DNA of 64,000 nt from Methylophilus sp. 13 (GTDB taxonomy: Bacteria; Pseudomonadota; Gammaproteobacteria; Burkholderiales; Methylophilaceae), in the NCBI RefSeq assembly GCF_015354335.1, contig NZ_JADKYR010000002.1:658952-722951 (forward strand), written 5' to 3'. Below are positions 18,194-27,315 of this stretch, one piece after another. The notes under the pieces are model-generated. The model did not search any database. It had not been told where the DNA came from and saw only the letters and a list, made by a program, of their open reading frames with translations. Made by a program: the position numbers and the translations under genes. Numbering within the stretch: the stretch's first letter is position 1; the number at the start of each line of letters is the position of its first letter.

Positions 18194-19645
18194 ATGGTCG
18201 TAAACAAGCGTTTCTATACCGTTATTCTCAGCGCGATCGTGCTGGCGGGGTTTGTGGCGACCAGCCTGATCGGCTATTTCGTGGCCAAGGACTCGCTGAC
18301 TGAGCGCTTGGAGCAGGAAATGCTGCCGCTGACCAGCGACAATATCTACTCTGAAATCCAGCGCGACCTGCTGCAACCCTTGCTGATCTCTTCGCTGATG
18401 GCGAATGACGTATTTGTGTTTGACTGGGTCAATGATGGTGAGCAGGATGCCAGCAAAATGACCAGTTACCTGGCACAAATCCAGAAAAAATATAACACCA
18501 TCACGGCATTCTTTGTCTCTGACAGTTCGCTGAACTACTACCACCCCACCGGCGTGATCAAGCGGGTTTCAAGAAGTAATCCGGACGACAGCTGGTATTT
18601 CACGGCCAAAGATTCACCGCATCCTTATGTCATCAATATTGACCGCGATACCGCTGATCACAAACGCCTCAGCATTTTCGTCAATTACCGTATCGAAGAT
18701 AAATCCGGCAAATTTATTGGTGTGATCGGTGTCGGCCTGTCGTTGCAGACGGTGGTCGAACTGATAGAAAACTACCAGAAACGCTATGGGCGCGAAATTT
18801 ATTTCGTCAATCGCCAGGGCGAGGTAATGCTGCAAAGCAGTCATTACCACTCAGAGTTACACTTGCAAAACAAGTCTGGCCTGGACAAAGCGTTTTTGAA
18901 AGTGCTGACCTCGCCCAGCGCATCATTCTCATTCAAAGCCAACAATGGCAGCATGCTTTATCTCAATAGCCGTCTGGTGCCGGAGTTTGACTGGTATCTG
19001 ATTGTGGAGCAAGTGAACGACCCAAGCTCCGAGCGTATTGAAACCGCGTTTATGATTAACCTGGCCGTGGCGCTGGTGATTAGTGCTATTGTGTTGTTCC
19101 TCGCGCATGTCGCAGTACGCGGTTACCACGACAAACTGGAGACCATGGCCACGCAGGATAAACTGACCGGGGTCACCAGTCGCCAGGTATTTGAGTTTTA
19201 CTTCAAGCAGGCCGTGGCCCGCCGTAAGCGCCGCGATGAAGCCTTGTCACTGGTTCTGATTGATATTGACCTGTTCAAGCAGGTGAATGACACCTATGGC
19301 CACGAAGCAGGTGACCGTGTGCTGTCTCGTGTGGCACAACTGATCAAATCGCATGTGCGCGAAGAGGATGTGGTGTGCCGTTGGGGCGGTGAGGAGTTTT
19401 TACTGTTGCTGTCGGGATGCAATATGCAGCATGCACGCGACATCACCGAGTTGATCCGTTCCGCGGTGGCCGGATTGCAGTTTCACTTTAGCAACCAGGT
19501 GGTGCATATCACGGTGAGTGCTGGCGTGGCCGAGATGCACAATGATGAAACGCTGGGACAAGTGGTTGAACGGGCTGACCATCATTTGTATGCCGCCAAA
19601 CGCGCCGGGCGCAACTGCATCCGGCCAGATACGGATGAAGCCTAA
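18194..19645 (+). CDS. Membrane Cache-GGDEF diguanylate cyclase
   Basis: About 483 residues. One N-terminal membrane helix, a periplasmic double-Cache sensor (about 30-280; SSLNYYHPTGVIKRVSR and DDSWYF are typical), a second helix (MINLAVALVISAIVLFLAHV) and a C-terminal GGDEF domain. The active site is GGEEF, and REED five residues before it fits the product-inhibition I-site RxxD. It should make c-di-GMP in response to a small external ligand. ATG 18194 is used; an in-frame TTG lies three codons upstream. Confidence 0.92.
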   Translation: MVVNKRFYTVILSAIVLAGFVATSLIGYFVAKDSLTERLEQEMLPLTSDNIYSEIQRDLLQPLLISSLMANDVFVFDWVNDGEQDASKMTSYLAQIQKKYNTITAFFVSDSSLNYYHPTGVIKRVSRSNPDDSWYFTAKDSPHPYVINIDRDTADHKRLSIFVNYRIEDKSGKFIGVIGVGLSLQTVVELIENYQKRYGREIYFVNRQGEVMLQSSHYHSELHLQNKSGLDKAFLKVLTSPSASFSFKANNGSMLYLNSRLVPEFDWYLIVEQVNDPSSERIETAFMINLAVALVISAIVLFLAHVAVRGYHDKLETMATQDKLTGVTSRQVFEFYFKQAVARRKRRDEALSLVLIDIDLFKQVNDTYGHEAGDRVLSRVAQLIKSHVREEDVVCRWGGEEFLLLLSGCNMQHARDITELIRSAVAGLQFHFSNQVVHITVSAGVAEMHNDETLGQVVERADHHLYAAKRAGRNCIRPDTDEA

Positions 19646-19655
19646 GGCTGCTTGA

Positions 19656-20510
19656 TCAAGGCTTCATCAAGCCCAGATCCGCTGGTCTGGGCTGACAATG
19701 CGCACAATAGAACGTTGAACGTTGCCCCAGGCGGATATTCTGAATCGGGCGGGCGCATATACGGCAGGGCTCTCCGGTGCGTCCATAGACCGTATAGGTT
19801 TGCTGGAAATAGCCCGGATTGCCGTCTGCGCCAAAAAAATCGCGCAAACTACTGCCCCCCGCCGCGAGTGCCGACTGCAACGTCGCCTTGATTTCTTGTA
19901 CCAGCAAGGCACACTGCGCCTCGGTCAACGCCTTGGCAGGCGTTTCGGGATGAATCCGGGCTCGGAAGAGTGATTCACTCGCATAAATATTGCCGACCCC
20001 CACCACCAGATGCCCATCCATGATAGTGGTCTTGATCGGCGCATTGCGCGTGCGTAATTGCTGGTAGAGATATTGGACGTTAAATCCAGCCTCAAGCGGC
20101 TCCGGTCCGAGACGGTTCAGCAGCGCATGTTGCAGTGGATCCTGCCCCAGCCACAACACGGCACCAAATCGGCGCGGATCACGCAAACGGATCACCCGGC
20201 CATCGGTAAAACGGATATCAAAGTGATCATGTTTTTCTGCGGGGAAATCGCGCTCAAGCAAGCACAGGCGGCCAGACATGCCCAAGTGTAATAACAACAC
20301 GCCCTCGGTCGCATCGGTGCCGATCTCGGCCAGAATATATTTTGCCCGGCGCGTCAGCTTGAGCAAGCGCTGCCCTTGCAGGTGCTGCGGCAAGTCGGCA
20401 GGAATCGGCCAACGCAAGCCATGATGGCGTATGGTGACCTGTTCAATCAACGCGCCCTCTACCGGCAACAAGCCGCGGCGCGTGACCTCAACCTCGGGTA
20501 ATTCAGGCAT
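19656..20510 (-). CDS. mutM: Formamidopyrimidine-DNA glycosylase MutM (Fpg)
   Basis: A 284-residue base-excision repair enzyme that removes 8-oxoguanine. The processed N-terminus is PELPEVEVTRRGL with catalytic Pro2 and Glu3. The region MDGHLVVGVGNIYASE and the C-terminal zinc finger (CRICARPIQ ... FYCAHCQ) are intact. It starts one base after the DUF4340 gene's stop on the minus strand, so it is probably read with the Gld-type ABC operon. Confidence 0.97.
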   Translation of the reverse strand: MPELPEVEVTRRGLLPVEGALIEQVTIRHHGLRWPIPADLPQHLQGQRLLKLTRRAKYILAEIGTDATEGVLLLHLGMSGRLCLLERDFPAEKHDHFDIRFTDGRVIRLRDPRRFGAVLWLGQDPLQHALLNRLGPEPLEAGFNVQYLYQQLRTRNAPIKTTIMDGHLVVGVGNIYASESLFRARIHPETPAKALTEAQCALLVQEIKATLQSALAAGGSSLRDFFGADGNPGYFQQTYTVYGRTGEPCRICARPIQNIRLGQRSTFYCAHCQPRPADLGLMKP

Positions 20511-20511
20511 G

Positions 20512-21408
20512 CTACTTCTGAAGGTTGATGGGCGGGTTCACCATGGTAAAGCCCGTGTCGTTACTAAAGTGATAAATAATGCCTTCATCCGGACGTGCCA
20601 GTTGGTACTCCGGCGATTCCTGCAATTTTTCAAAGTGGATTTTCTTGCCATCCCGCAGCAACACCTCAAAAGAAGGATAAGTTTGCTTGCGGTCTGGGGT
20701 GTAAAACTCGACCGAGACCGCCTGCGCCTGCACCCAGCTAAAATCCATCCACTCATTCAACTCATTTTGCGTGGGTTTAGCCTTGGGGTCATTCACCGCC
20801 CATTTGCCGTCAGTCGCCAGTTGCACTTTCAAGGCATTTGCTTCCCACTGCTCCAGATGCGCCAGGTCAAAGCCAGCCAACTGTTTGCGCTCAGCGGGTG
20901 CCAAAGGCATTTTATCGACCATCTCAATCGGTTGGGTAGACGCAGCCTCGCTATACTGACCAGCCAGTAAATACACCTGTCCGGCATAGCCCACATACTG
21001 CTCCTCGGTTACCGGATTATAGGTGCCAAAACTAAAAACCTGGTCGCCTTTGGCGCCGGACAGCGTCAGCTTCAGCACGGGCTGATCCAGACCATATTTA
21101 GACGCATCCTGTAGTGGCAACCTGGTGGCTGTGGTAGCGGCGATAATCGAAATGATGCGCTGCACCGAGGCCTGGTCGGCACGCGCCGCATAGGGTTTAC
21201 GCATCATCCAGTAGCCATTCTGCTTTTCAAAGACCGTGGGCGCTTTGGCCGGAAATTCGGCTTTGACGGCATCAAAATCTGCCATCTTGAGCGTGGAGAC
21301 TTCAAACTTGGCCGCGGGCGCCTGCGCTTGCGGTTGCAAATGCAAAAACACCGCAATGCCCACCACCACCGCCAGTAACAACAGATTCAATAACCATCTT
21401 TTTTTCAT
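20512..21408 (-). CDS. DUF4340 membrane-anchored protein
   Basis: A 298-residue protein with one N-terminal membrane helix (WLLNLLLLAVVVGIAVFLHL) and a large extracytoplasmic part with DUF4340 features (repeated beta units such as YWMMRKPYAARADQASVQRII and YGLDQPVLKLTL). DUF4340 genes usually follow a GldG-type protein, as here. It may be an accessory part of the ABC complex. The function is unknown. Confidence 0.85.
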   Translation of the reverse strand: MKKRWLLNLLLLAVVVGIAVFLHLQPQAQAPAAKFEVSTLKMADFDAVKAEFPAKAPTVFEKQNGYWMMRKPYAARADQASVQRIISIIAATTATRLPLQDASKYGLDQPVLKLTLSGAKGDQVFSFGTYNPVTEEQYVGYAGQVYLLAGQYSEAASTQPIEMVDKMPLAPAERKQLAGFDLAHLEQWEANALKVQLATDGKWAVNDPKAKPTQNELNEWMDFSWVQAQAVSVEFYTPDRKQTYPSFEVLLRDGKKIHFEKLQESPEYQLARPDEGIIYHFSNDTGFTMVNPPINLQK

Positions 21409-21441
21409 GACTGACCTACTCCACCCTCAGCTCACCAGGCA

Positions 21442-22836
21442 TTAAGCCTTGCGGCGTCTCCACCACAAGAACAAACCTGCCACAAACAACCCGACCGGAA
21501 TGAAATACTGGAAGGCATGAAAGACGCTCCAGGCCACCAGCCGACCCTGATCAGTGGCGGGAATCGTGACGTTGATATCCTTGAGCGGCATCGGCTGAAT
21601 GGTGATCAAACGGTCATCGCCTGCCAGCCAGTTGATGATATTGATGCCCAAATCGAGGTTGCCACCGTTGGTGATAAAAGTATTGGCCAGGAAGTTGGCA
21701 TTGCCTATCACCACGACGCGCTGGCCTTTTTTGCCATATTGGCGCTCTAACGCCACGCCAACATTGATCGGACCGGCTTTATCCTTGCCTTGATCAAAGC
21801 GGACCTTGAGGTTCTGTGCTCCGGCAGGAATCTTGTCAGACTCCAGCCAGCCATTGGGCGCCACATCAATCAGGCGCCCGACTTTCCAGCCCAGATCATC
21901 CGAGGCCTGGCCATCGACTTCATGTGCTTCCGGGAACACGGTGCGCAGCATAAAGTTGCGGGTGATCGGATGATCGCCATACAGACTGGCAAACGCCATT
22001 TTCGGATCGGCACCATACTGCTCGGCGGCACGGTCAACCACGATACCCGCAGACACTTTGATGCCCAGATAGTCAGCCACTTCTTGCAAGCCATGCAGAT
22101 TATCGTCATCCAGCAGCCACAACACGTTACCGCCTGCCTCAATATACGCCTTGATTTTTTTGGCCTCTACCGCAGAGATATCCACTTGCGGTGCCGCAAT
22201 CACCAGCATGGCGCCATTGGCGGGCACGTCCTGGGCAATAGTCAGATCCGGGTTGGCAAACTTGAAGCCCTTGCTTTCCAGTTGCTTGCCAAACTCACCC
22301 AGGTCATGATTCTTGACGCCTTGCAGCAGACGCTCACCATGGCCATCCAGATACATGACTGGCTGGTTGTTGGTACGCGACAGGCGCACCAGCAAATTGG
22401 TCATTTCCTGCTCGGCAAACGGTGGCGTGATATGTTCACTGCGCTTGTTGTATTCGACGATGGTTTCACCGTCAACTTTTACCCCGGCCTCCTGCGCCAT
22501 CTTGGGCTCTTCAGACGGATTGATAAACTTGATGAATACATTTTTCTTTTCGCGCTGGTAGCGTGCAACAAAATCCAGCATGCCTTTACGGAAAGTGTCG
22601 CCGTTATTGGCGTCATCATTGGTGGCAAACACGGTGATATTGATGTCGCCATCCATCTGCTTGAGCACATTGACACTGCCCTGGGTCAGGATGTTGCGGT
22701 TGGCCTGGGTAATATCCTTGGCCCAGCGATATTGGCTGGACAAGTAGCCCAACATCACCACCAGCGCCAGAAACACCAGCACAAACATCCAGTTTTGTGC
22801 CAGCAACTGCCATCTAAACTTACTGTTAATTTTCAT
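21442..22836 (-). CDS. GldG-like ABC-associated protein
   Basis: A 464-residue protein with a membrane helix at each end (about 10-30 and 435-458) and a periplasmic GldG/ABC_transp_aux region (FIKFINPSEEPKMAQEAGVK, NQPVMYLDGHGERLLQGV, NVLWLLDDDN). It belongs to the IftT-like, thiol-free GldG family. It is read after the ATPase and permease and before DUF4340. The family is linked to gliding in Bacteroidetes, but such operons are common in non-gliding proteobacteria with unknown cargo. Confidence 0.87.
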   Translation of the reverse strand: MKINSKFRWQLLAQNWMFVLVFLALVVMLGYLSSQYRWAKDITQANRNILTQGSVNVLKQMDGDINITVFATNDDANNGDTFRKGMLDFVARYQREKKNVFIKFINPSEEPKMAQEAGVKVDGETIVEYNKRSEHITPPFAEQEMTNLLVRLSRTNNQPVMYLDGHGERLLQGVKNHDLGEFGKQLESKGFKFANPDLTIAQDVPANGAMLVIAAPQVDISAVEAKKIKAYIEAGGNVLWLLDDDNLHGLQEVADYLGIKVSAGIVVDRAAEQYGADPKMAFASLYGDHPITRNFMLRTVFPEAHEVDGQASDDLGWKVGRLIDVAPNGWLESDKIPAGAQNLKVRFDQGKDKAGPINVGVALERQYGKKGQRVVVIGNANFLANTFITNGGNLDLGINIINWLAGDDRLITIQPMPLKDINVTIPATDQGRLVAWSVFHAFQYFIPVGLFVAGLFLWWRRRKA

Positions 22837-22866
22837 AGTGCTTTCAAACTCGACAACAACGCGGGC

Positions 22867-23610
22867 TTAGCCGCGCAAACGATCTGCATCCAGACGACGG
22901 ATCGTCAGGGTAATAAAGGTAAGGATAAACAGGCCAAAATAGGCCAGGTCAGCCGTATCAATCAAGCCACCGGCAAATGACTGAAAATGACGCATTAACG
23001 AAAACTTGAGCATGGTGCTGGTCGGGTCACCGGCAAAAAAGCGGTCCAGAATCATGAGCACAAACAGGGCAATAAAACTCAAAATGCCGGCAATGATCGG
23101 CTGTGCCGTCAAGCTGGAAAAATACAGACCCAGCGCGGCAAAGCTGGAGACCAGCAGCAACAGCCCTAGCGAATTGGCAAAAATATAGCCAAAATCAATA
23201 TCTGACCAGATATTCAAGGTTGTCAGCATCACGCCGATGTAAACCACCAGAATGCTCAGGAACACCACCAGGCCTAAAAACTTGCCCATCACAATTTCGC
23301 TGATGGACAACGGCGCACTGAACAAAAATGGCAGTGTCTGGCTGCGGCGCTCCTCTGAAATCAGGCGCATGGAAAGCAAAGGCACGGCAAATAACATAAT
23401 GAAGGAGGCCAGGCCGTAGACAGTTTGCCCGACAAACTGTGTGACCCCAATCCGCTCGGCCGGACGGATGGAGCCGGACATGACTTCAAAGTAGTTATTC
23501 ACGCCATTCAGGTAGTAGGTGCCAAACGAAAACGTCAGCAGGGCCAGAATAATCCACCCCATGGGCGAGGCGAACATACTCTTGAGTTCTTTTCTTGCAA
23601 TATTCAACAT
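22867..23610 (-). CDS. ABC-2 type permease (GldF-like)
   Basis: A 247-residue inner-membrane protein with about six hydrophobic helices, of the ABC-2 type. MLNIARKELKSMFASPMGWIIL is the usual start of GldF-like permeases (long enough to recognise from the motif KELKSMFASPMG). It forms an exporter with the ATPase 22 bases upstream in the operon. Confidence 0.88.
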   Translation of the reverse strand: MLNIARKELKSMFASPMGWIILALLTFSFGTYYLNGVNNYFEVMSGSIRPAERIGVTQFVGQTVYGLASFIMLFAVPLLSMRLISEERRSQTLPFLFSAPLSISEIVMGKFLGLVVFLSILVVYIGVMLTTLNIWSDIDFGYIFANSLGLLLLVSSFAALGLYFSSLTAQPIIAGILSFIALFVLMILDRFFAGDPTSTMLKFSLMRHFQSFAGGLIDTADLAYFGLFILTFITLTIRRLDADRLRG

Positions 23611-23632
23611 ACTTTATGCTCTCTAAATCGAC

Positions 23633-24574
23633 TTAAGCTGCTTTTGCAACGTCTGCCTCGTGATAAGTCAATTGTACAAACACATCCTCAAGGCTGGTTT
23701 GATCGGGCGCAATGTGGAACAGGTCCCAGCCTTGCTGCACAGCCGCCTGCACAATCGCTTCGTGCGGCTGGCTGCCTTCATGAAAACGGATACGCCACAT
23801 ACCCTCGGCAGGCTCAACTTCGGCCACGCCTGCAATTGCAGCCAATTGTGCTACTGGCGGCGGGTTACGCAGGCCAACCAGCAATTTGTTACCAATACGC
23901 TGCTGCTTGAGCACATCAATGCCGCCATTAAACACCAGCTTGCCCTTGTCAATAATTTGCACGTGGTCACAGACCATTTCCACTTCGGGCAAAATATGGG
24001 TAGAGACGATGACGCTGTGCGCCTGGCCGATTTCCTTGATCAAGGCGCGGATATCACGAATCTGGATCGGATCCAGGCCCACGGTCGGCTCGTCCAGAAT
24101 CACTACCATGGGGTTATGAATAATGGCCTGGGCAATGCCTACGCGTTGCTGATAGCCGTTGGACAGGTTTTCGATCAAGCGTTTGCTCATGTGGGTCAGG
24201 CCACAACGCTCTTTGGCATGTTCCACCGCTTTTTTAATGTGTTTGCTGGAGACGTTGTGCAGTCTGGCTGCAATGGTCAGGTACTCGTCTACCGTAAACT
24301 CTTTATATAAAGGGCGCATTTCCGGCAGGTATCCGATCAAGGCTTTTGCCTCTTTGGGCTGCTCTATCATGTCGATGCCGCAGATTTTGACGCTGCCTGC
24401 ACTCGGCGCGAGGTTGCCCGTCAACATTTTCATCGTGGTGGACTTGCCGGCGCCATTTGGCCCCAAAAAGCCCAGCACCTGGCCTTGCTGCAGGCTGAAC
24501 GTCACATCACTGACGGCGGCACGTCCGCCATACAAACGGGTCAATTCAATTGCTTCAACTGTCAAATTTGCCAT
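23633..24574 (-). CDS. ABC transporter ATPase (GldA-like)
   Basis: A 313-residue CcmA/GldA-type ATPase: Walker A GPNGAGKST near residue 38, signature LSNGYQQRVGIAQA near 137 (LSNGY in place of LSGGQ), Walker B VVILDEPTVGLDP near 157, H-loop STHILPE near 191. The last 90 residues form the usual C-terminal regulatory domain. It is first in a four-gene operon (ATPase, permease, GldG-like, DUF4340) followed by mutM. Confidence 0.9.
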   Translation of the reverse strand: MANLTVEAIELTRLYGGRAAVSDVTFSLQQGQVLGFLGPNGAGKSTTMKMLTGNLAPSAGSVKICGIDMIEQPKEAKALIGYLPEMRPLYKEFTVDEYLTIAARLHNVSSKHIKKAVEHAKERCGLTHMSKRLIENLSNGYQQRVGIAQAIIHNPMVVILDEPTVGLDPIQIRDIRALIKEIGQAHSVIVSTHILPEVEMVCDHVQIIDKGKLVFNGGIDVLKQQRIGNKLLVGLRNPPPVAQLAAIAGVAEVEPAEGMWRIRFHEGSQPHEAIVQAAVQQGWDLFHIAPDQTSLEDVFVQLTYHEADVAKAA

Positions 24575-24858
24575 GATTTCTTCACATACCTCGCGACTGG
24601 GAAAGATGCTTTCAAGCCTGACTTTACAGCGCCAGACCGCAAATCCCTAGACAAATATTTCACCAAAAAGTTATAGTGCTGTAGACGACGCTTTCACCTG
24701 TGTTTAAACGCCGATTACAATTTAGTTACAAATCGCACATTATGGATGAACTTGCAGCAACTGTCACGGACTAAACTAAAATTCCAGACGGATTAAGCGC
24801 CCCTTCTGCCCCAGTGACGACATCATTCATGCAACCTCTTTTTAAACAGGAATCCAGT

Positions 24859-26565
24859 ATGCCTCTTACCCGCCGCCTCAACTTGAAAACCCCGTCATTA
24901 CGCCGTCCGACACTGGCATTATGGCTGGCGTTGATGAGCAGCCCGGCCTGGTCTGCCAGCGGCACCCCCACCATTACCACCCCCACCGCAGAGTTTGTCT
25001 ACAAATACCTGCTCGGTGAAGTGGCCGCGCAACGTGGCGAATTTGTGTTGGCCGGGCAGCTGTTTCTGGATTTGGCCAAGCAGACGCGTGACCCCTTGCT
25101 CGCCGAGCGCGCCACGCAGGCAGCGACCATTGCCCGCACACCGCAGTTGGCATTGCCCTCTGCCGAATTATGGTCTGAGCTGGCCCCGGATTCTATCCCG
25201 GCAGCCCAAACCGCCAGCCAGTTGCTGATTGCCAATGGCAACCTCGAAAAAGCGATTCCACAGATCCAGAAAGTGCTGGCCAATGAAAACATTCGCGCCA
25301 ATGCCTTTATGGAACTCAACAGCCTGATGGTGCGCATCACCGACAAAACCAGCGTGCTCAAAACCATACAACAGCTGGCCAAGCCTTATCCCAAGCTGGC
25401 TGAAGCCCACTTTGCCATTTCGCAAGCCGCTTACTTTGCGCACGACGAGAGCCTCATGAAAGCGGAGCTCAAAGAAGCGTCCAAGCTGCGCCCAGGCTGG
25501 GAACCGCCCGCGCAGATTTACGGGCAAATGCTGATGGAAAAAGATGTCCAGAAAGGCATGGCATTTTACCGCGACTTTTTAAAGACCTATCCTGAGTCCG
25601 ATCAGATTCGCTTATCGTTAGCGCGCGCCTTGCTCTTGCAAAAAAATACCACCGAAGCCAAGGTAGAGTTCACCAAGCTGCTCGAACGCCACCAGAACAA
25701 TCCTGACATGAACGTGATTGTGGGCCTGCTGGCGCTGGACGCCAAAGAATACACTTTCGCCGATCGTTATCTGGAACACGCGCTCGAAGCCGGCTTCAAG
25801 GAGCCGAACAAGGTCTACTTCAACCTGGGCCGCTCAGCCATCGAGCAAAAAGACGATGCACGCGCTTTGCAATGGTTTGACAAAATCACCGATGGCGAAC
25901 AATACCTGGCCGCTCGGATGGCCGCCGCCGGCATTATTGCCCGCCGCGACGGCGTCGATGCTGCGATTACAATGCTGGACAATGTGGATGGCCTGACGCC
26001 CGAGCAACAGGCGCTGGTGATTCAAAACCAGGCACTCATGCTGAGCCAGGCCAAACGCGGCGATGAAGCCTACACCCTGCTTGAAAAAGCCGCCAAAACC
26101 TTCCCGGAAAGCCCCGAGTTACAGTATGACTACGCTCTAAGCGCCGAGCGTAAAGGTAAATATGACATCATGGAAGACACGCTGACCCGGGTCATTAAAA
26201 TGAAGCCAGACTTTGCCGCTGCCTACAATGCGCTAGGCTATTCCTATGCAGACCGCAATATCAAGCTGATCGAAGCGAAGAGCCTGATTGAAACCGCCAC
26301 CAAGCTCTCCCCGGAGGATCATTACATCATGGACAGTCTGGGCTGGGTCTATTTCCGTTTGGGCGACTTGTCGCGTGCCACCGAAGAGCTACGCCGCGCC
26401 TATGCGATTCAGCAAGATCCTGAAATTGCGGCCCACCTGGCCGAAGTCCTTTGGAAACAAGGCCAGCGTGAAGAAGCACAACGCATTCTGGATCAGGCCT
26501 TGTCGGCCAACCCCGGCAACGAGATTCTGGTCGCAGTCGCGCAAAAACTGAAATCCGCCCTGTAG
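24859..26565 (+). CDS. TPR-repeat protein, probably exported
   Basis: About 568 residues from ATG 24859, which follows AGGAATCC. A signal-like hydrophobic segment (TLALWLALMSSPAWSASG) is preceded by basic residues. The rest is TPR-type helical hairpins, clearest at the C-terminus (AAYNALGYSYADRNIKLIEA, YIMDSLGWVYFRLGDLSRA). It lies eight bases before lolB. Such TPR genes next to lolB-ispE are common in betaproteobacteria, so a cell-envelope assembly role is plausible. A start 15 codons earlier is possible. Confidence 0.85.
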   Translation: MPLTRRLNLKTPSLRRPTLALWLALMSSPAWSASGTPTITTPTAEFVYKYLLGEVAAQRGEFVLAGQLFLDLAKQTRDPLLAERATQAATIARTPQLALPSAELWSELAPDSIPAAQTASQLLIANGNLEKAIPQIQKVLANENIRANAFMELNSLMVRITDKTSVLKTIQQLAKPYPKLAEAHFAISQAAYFAHDESLMKAELKEASKLRPGWEPPAQIYGQMLMEKDVQKGMAFYRDFLKTYPESDQIRLSLARALLLQKNTTEAKVEFTKLLERHQNNPDMNVIVGLLALDAKEYTFADRYLEHALEAGFKEPNKVYFNLGRSAIEQKDDARALQWFDKITDGEQYLAARMAAAGIIARRDGVDAAITMLDNVDGLTPEQQALVIQNQALMLSQAKRGDEAYTLLEKAAKTFPESPELQYDYALSAERKGKYDIMEDTLTRVIKMKPDFAAAYNALGYSYADRNIKLIEAKSLIETATKLSPEDHYIMDSLGWVYFRLGDLSRATEELRRAYAIQQDPEIAAHLAEVLWKQGQREEAQRILDQALSANPGNEILVAVAQKLKSAL

Positions 26566-26572
26566 TGTTCGT

Positions 26573-27199
26573 ATGCCGTCCACACCTGCGCTAGCGAGGC
26601 TGGCCCAAGCTTTTGCCATCTGGTTATTACTGAGTCTGCTGGCAGGCTGCGCCAGCCAGGCCATCGCCCCTACTCAAACCAGCGTGCCGCCCGCGGCCCA
26701 GCACAGGTTTGCCACACTGCAAGCCGTGCAATCCTTTGACGTGGAGGCGAAGCTGGCCGTGCAATATGCGGGCAAGGGCTACACTGCCAGGCTGGAATGG
26801 CAACACAGCCCGGCACTGGATACCCTGCGTATTTTTAGCCCGCTCGGTCAGCAAGTGGCCGTCATCGAGCGCAGTGCGCACAGCGTCACCCTCACCGACC
26901 AAAGTGGCAACACGCACCAGGCGGCGGATGTTTCCAGCCTGACAGCGCAGTTGTTAGGCTGGCGCCTGCCTTTGACCGGGTTAACCCAATGGATTTTGGG
27001 GGCTCCGCACATCAATAGTCCGTTCCAGGCCAGCTATCTTGCGCAGGGTGAACCTGCCCGCCTCATGCAGGACCAATGGCAAATCGATTACGACGATTAC
27101 CGTGAGGTTCAATTGCAAGGCGTGCAGTCATCCCTACCGCACATCACACGCTTGCAGCAGCAAGATGTCCGGCTAAAGCTGGTCATTCAACACTGGTAA
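26573..27199 (+). CDS. lolB: Outer-membrane lipoprotein receptor LolB
   Basis: A 208-residue lipoprotein with lipobox LLAGC (Cys near residue 26) and the LolB fold (FDVEAKLAVQYAGKGYTARLEWQH, LRIFSPLGQQVAVIER, LTGLTQWILGAP). It receives lipoproteins from LolA and inserts them in the outer membrane. It is probably co-transcribed with the TPR gene. Normally ispE follows; here a carbonic-anhydrase-like gene is between them. Confidence 0.93.
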   Translation: MPSTPALARLAQAFAIWLLLSLLAGCASQAIAPTQTSVPPAAQHRFATLQAVQSFDVEAKLAVQYAGKGYTARLEWQHSPALDTLRIFSPLGQQVAVIERSAHSVTLTDQSGNTHQAADVSSLTAQLLGWRLPLTGLTQWILGAPHINSPFQASYLAQGEPARLMQDQWQIDYDDYREVQLQGVQSSLPHITRLQQQDVRLKLVIQHW

Positions 27200-27315
27200 G
27201 CTACGCCACGCAGCAATGACGGCGTGGATCCGCGTCGTCATTAACACGCAAAGCATACGGGCCCCTTAACAGCTTTCGCGTTAAAGATTCAGGGCATGCC
27301 GTCGATAATGCCAGT

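Noticed and set aside
21790..22980. Open frame of nearly 400 codons opposite the GldG-like gene
   Set aside because: His/Gln-rich composition typical of antisense frames in this base composition; the GldG-like gene is well supported.
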